Positions 60,241 through 64,000 of a stretch of 64,000 nucleotides of DNA are shown here, piece after piece. Source of the DNA: Diorhabda sublineata (Eukaryota; Arthropoda; Insecta; Coleoptera; Chrysomelidae). The position numbers were made by a program, and so were the translations under genes. The notes under the pieces were generated by a model. It was not told the origin of the DNA and searched no databases. It saw nothing but the letters and a program-made list of their open reading frames with translations. Position 1 is the first letter of the stretch. Every line of letters starts with the position of its first letter. The DNA lies in the NCBI RefSeq assembly GCF_026230105.1, contig NC_079476.1, positions 40,786,559 through 40,850,558 of the forward strand, given 5' to 3'.

Positions 60241-60607
60241 TGTCAATTATGATTTCCTCGAAATTAATATGCTAATTGATTATATTTCAGAGTTTATTGA
60301 CGACAAATATAATGAAATGTTTGTCAAAAAGAGCGGAGTATTCTAAAAAAAAAGAGCTGAACGTAGCAAAATTTAATTGGATTGTACAGTATGTCATGAA
60401 TATTAATTACTTCTCTCATATGGAAAAAGTTAACCACTCAAATAGTAGTATCGGTAACTTGTTATCAAAATTTTTTCAAACTTCAATTGGATCTACATAA
60501 ACTGATGGAAAAACGATACATTGGACCTTGCAAAGTGTTATCACAATTATCAATTTAAGTGGATTGTATTTACTCGCAACTTACAACTTTAAACCACGTT
60601 TTAAAAT

Positions 60608-60830
60608 AGATGGCGCTTCTGATGAAGAAGGAAATAATTGTTGCTTACGATCAAGTAAAAAGTTATTAAAAGTAGAAAAAGGATGAAATAGAGAAGAGAC
60701 CAAATAAGAAATGGATAAAAGAGGTGGAAAAAACTTTGAACCTATTGGACGACGCGGCCTTTTGCGCCGCTTTATATGTACTAGATGGCGCTACCGACAA
60801 CGTGGATGATAATTGAATCAAAAGATGGCG
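60608..60830 (+). promoter_or_regulatory. Cluster of CTCF-like AGATGGCG motifs
   Basis: AGATGGCGC occurs at 60608-60616 and 60783-60791 (TAGATGGCGCTACC), and AGATGGCG at 60823-60830, all in the same orientation within 225 bp. AG(A/G)(T/G)GGCGC is the core of the insect CTCF motif. It lies 370-600 bp from the CpG-richer patch. Binding is inference only. The same phrase can also occur inside insect repeats. Confidence 0.3.
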
Positions 60831-61294
60831 TTTAATTTGAACTTTTACCTGCTGTACAATATTAAATTAACTATCTATCACTGAAAGGTTGATCAATTTG
60901 TCGACGGATGTGTGGTTTGGTTTCTAGTGAAGTAAATCATTTATATGAACTTTTGGTTAAAGGTTTAGAATGTAAAATGGAGACCAAACTTATAATTGGT
61001 AGATTAAATGTCATCATGTAATTAGTTGTACTGTTTTAAAAATCTATTTTTTTCAAAGAGAGACCACGGTTGATTAAAAATGTATTAGAAAACAAAAAAT
61101 AAAATTATTTGAAAGAATTGGTCTTCGAGAATGATTTAAATAATAAATACTGATGATAATAAAGTTGAAAAAGTATATTTTGAACATATAGATACTGAAA
61201 GTCGATTGAAACTATTACTTTTTAATAACGAACATACAAGGGTAGAAATAATTGAAAATTGTTGAGTAGTGAAGAAAAACCATGCCCGGAATTA
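60831..61294. other. AT-rich sequence, nothing recognised
   Basis: Nothing recognised between the CTCF-like motifs and the dispersed repeat. Confidence 0.4.
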
Positions 61295-61530
61295 AATATT
61301 ATTATTAGAATAGAAGTTGTTTACAGATTAAAAGGCACTTTGCAGTGAATACGTCCTCAAATTATTGCGAAATGCGGGGAAAAATGATATCAATTTGATT
61401 CCAATCTGCAAGTGATTGTGCATTTTTTTGCATTGTAAAATATTGAGCCCTTAACTAATTCCAAACGTGGAAACATCCTCACTCGATCCACGAACCCTTT
61501 AACTATTTTTTCACACATTTCAACCATTTC
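61295..61530 (+). repeat. Four-copy dispersed repeat, copy 3
   Basis: Begins ATTATTATTAGAATAGAAGT, contains ATTGCGAAATGCGGGGAAAA, AAGTGATTGTGCATTTTTTT and CATTGTAAAATATTGAGCCC, and ends with CGTGGAAACATCCTCACTCG and CACACATTTCAACCATTTC. Carries a 26-bp internal segment (TTACAGATTAAAAGGCACTT...) absent from copy 4. Confidence 0.85.
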
Positions 61531-62114
61531 AACAAAATTGAATATGAATAGCAACAATATGGCGAAAGGAATTTGTCAAGATAGAATAAGGAATTGTGAA
61601 ATATAAAAATAATTACGTTAATAAACGTTAAAATAAAAAAAAATAGTAAGAAAACAATGTCCATATAGGGTATATAAACGTATTTATGTTTACATTTATT
61701 CTAAAGTCCACCACTTCAACAAAAATATGAAAAAAACAAGAATAAATTTTGTTGGGTACAAATGTATTTCCCGGTATATTAATTGTTATTAATCAGCTGT
61801 AGCAGACGCAACCACCATTTTCTTACGTGCATCCACCATATTTAGAAAATATATGTGGAGCATTCACCAATTTTGAAAATTAATACTACAAATTGTATTT
61901 TGATTCTACGAGTCGAATATATCGAAAATAGTAAAAAAAAAGCGGCAAAAATTTAAATTGAAACTCTTACTTCGTAAAAACTGCTGAAATAAAGAAAATA
62001 ACGGAAGTTGGTGAAGATAATCTGAACAGGGACATAGATTGTATGGAAGTTTTTATTTAGACAGACATTTCCCGTTAACTAGGATAAGAAATCTTCAATC
62101 ACGAAAACATTAAA
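61531..62114. other. AT-rich sequence, nothing recognised
   Basis: Sequence between the two nearby copies of the dispersed repeat. Nothing recognised. Confidence 0.4.
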
Positions 62115-62320
62115 AATTATTATTAGGATAGAAGTTGTGAATACGCCCTCAAATTATTGCGAAATGCGGGAAAAGATTATTTCGATTTGATTCCAATTGG
62201 CAAGTGATTGTGCATTTTTTTGCATTGTACAATATTGAGCCCTTAACTAATTCCAAACGTGGAAACATCCTCACTTGACCCACGAACTCTTTAACTATTT
62301 TTTCACGCATTTCAACAATT
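62115..62320 (+). repeat. Four-copy dispersed repeat, copy 4
   Basis: Close match to copy 3, about 820 bp downstream in the same orientation: ATTATTATTAGGATAGAAGT, ATTGCGAAATGCGGGAAAAG, GCCCTTAACTAATTCCAAAC, CGTGGAAACATCCTCACTTG. Copies 3 and 4 are more alike than either is to copies 1 and 2. Confidence 0.85.
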
Positions 62321-64000
62321 TTTGATGATTTTAATTTTAGAAAATTACAGTTTCTGTGAAACCTTTTACATATTTATCCAAAATATACGTTTGCAACTGT
62401 CATCAGCATCTATGATTTGAATTATCCTTAAATACTGATTGTACCTGGATTTGAAACAATTTATTTTTCATTTTCCTGTGCGAGTTTTGGATTCAGATAT
62501 TTTTTCACGATTCAGAAGAAACCTTCTAAATTGATCCAGCTCTGAACTCTATTTTGCCATATCTGCCAGTGAAAGGCTCCTTTTCTGAAAAGTCTAGTGA
62601 AGGAATTTCAAATTTCCTAGTTCCTCTAGATTTAATTTCATCCAATACTTTCGTTAACCGTCATTATATCGTCTTTTACATAGTTTTTTCTACGATATAT
62701 CTGTATTTCATGTTTCAGCTCAATTTCTTCATCTCTTGCTTTTATTCTGTCTATTTTCAGCGGTAGAACCGATTTTTTGTTGTACACAACATCGTAAAAA
62801 AGCGTTTTTTCTCGAGGAATTAACAATTACATGAAAAATAGGTTCAAATAATGAGTTTATGCATGAATTCACAATATTTTGTATTTAGTTTCAGTTCAAC
62901 TGTATGGAATTGAATGAACAAACTCAAAATAACAGAACTATGAGTAACAAACTCATAAAATATGTACCTGTTTGTTTAAATTAAAAATTATTTGTATAAA
63001 AATGTTCACAATGTTCAAAATTGTTTCTTTGTAATAAAGAGTTGAATCAAGAGTAGTAAATTTGGTTATTATTTCAAAATATATGTCGGTATAAGAGATG
63101 GCATAATAAAGTTTGTTAAAATCGATATTGTTGGTGTGTTTTGAAAAGACTACAACCTATAAAATATTATGAAGTCAAATTTATAACCCTCGAGAGGGTA
63201 TAACATAAAATTTTATAAACGTACAAGGTTAAAATATTTTAAATAACAATCTACGACAGTCTCTTTTCCATGTAGTGTACGTAAACATCAGAATCCATCG
63301 TAGTCTTGTTTTAACTACGCTTCAACTTTTACAAAAGAAAAAGTTTGAGAACTCAACAGTTTATATAGTAACCAGGTGTAAAGTACACCATTTTCCAACG
63401 CTAGAAAGTTTTGTATAACAATATTGTTGTCTACAACACTTAGACGACTTTTTGAGTTGTTTAAAAAACTAAAATAAAATAATTTTCATCTTTTAATCAA
63501 CAGGATTCCCACTTGGTATCATATTCTATAAGCTCTCCTTAGAGCGGATGATTTTTCATTAAATTTCCGAGATAATTGGAGTATTCCTTATATAAATCTC
63601 ACCCTGTATATTTGCATGAACTTATAGAATAAAATATTAAATAGATTCTCATTAATATTGAAATAATTGAAGCTTAAAAGTTGAAAATAGAGCAAAATTC
63701 TATCCGGAATTATTAAAAGCTTGGAAGCTTTGGATTTTCCGCGTGCTTTGTAGTGTTTTTTGAAGTGGAAACTATTTAAACTGGTGCGTTGTAACTGTTA
63801 AAGGACTGCTTAAAACATGAGTTTCCACTACGAAGTCACAAAATACTTGCATTTTTTTATTCACCCGCCAACTTTCTGTTTTAATCCTCAACCGGTGGTT
63901 GAAATAACGAGTTCATCATGATATGGTTAAATTTGACCTATCTAATTAAAACAATAACAAAAGATATTAATAATATTTATTTGTATGTGCTTAATACGAT
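62321..64000. other. AT-rich sequence, one inverted CAGGGTG end motif
   Basis: No gene recognised. CACCCTGTA at 63600-63608 is the inverse of the TA-CAGGGTG end motif seen at 1078, 1467 and 52451, so a mariner-type short repeat may end here. Confidence 0.4.

Overview
The window is AT-rich eukaryotic DNA, almost certainly from an insect. It carries one recognisable host coding exon, a cadherin exon on the minus strand at 11975-12118 whose peptide I recognise as neural cadherin (CadN). It also carries the transposon families typical of insects: mariner/Tc1, Merlin, and Jockey-like and RTE-like LINEs. Base composition and transposon mix would suit a beetle, but this is an impression and not a proof. 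There is no bacterial-style gene organisation, and most open frames longer than 60 codons are chance frames in AT-rich intron DNA. The simplest reading is that most or all of the 64 kb is intron of one very large CadN-like gene, or intron plus flank. That is inferred from the single exon with both splice sites.

Layout. 1-44 is the end of a foldback-type repeat whose 12-bp palindrome recurs at 19630 and 21333. 1-12 kb holds a CAGGGTG-ended repeat, a broken mariner with a 213-bp triplication, a mariner-like scrap, a 192-bp tandem array, a nest of two Merlin transposase fragments with duplicated flanking blocks, and an internally deleted mariner with both terminal repeats and TA target sites. 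The cadherin exon follows. 13-19 kb holds Tc1-like, RTE-like, Jockey-like and two mariner remnants, all on the minus strand. 19507-21459 is a near-complete 1.95-kb inverted repeat with a short loop. 22-31 kb holds a LINE tail, a mariner tail, the first copy of a terminal-inverted-repeat element carrying a tiny spliced gene, unrecognised coding-like sequence, a perfect 15-bp hairpin, a possible tyrosine-recombinase scrap and a LINE RNase H-region scrap. 34-47 kb holds a TTAA-flanked inverted-repeat element, more LINE and mariner tails, and another inverted-repeat element. 48-58 kb holds an unrecognised coding-like frame, three LINE fragments and a mariner-like 3' end. 58-64 kb holds the second copy of the mini-gene element, a CpG-richer patch followed by CTCF-like motifs, and two copies of a four-copy dispersed repeat.

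How it fits together. Apart from the cadherin exon, nothing recognised here looks like a working host gene. All recognised transposases and reverse transcriptases are truncated, frameshifted or stop-interrupted. The most unusual elements are (i) a roughly 1-kb element present twice (23817-24841 and 58263-59327), with ATG, 5' splice site, about 0.6-kb intron, acceptor, stop and AATAAA between its terminal repeats, and (ii) the 1.95-kb foldback, which would form a long double-stranded RNA hairpin if transcribed through. Both lie in probable intron and could therefore be transcribed with the host pre-mRNA.
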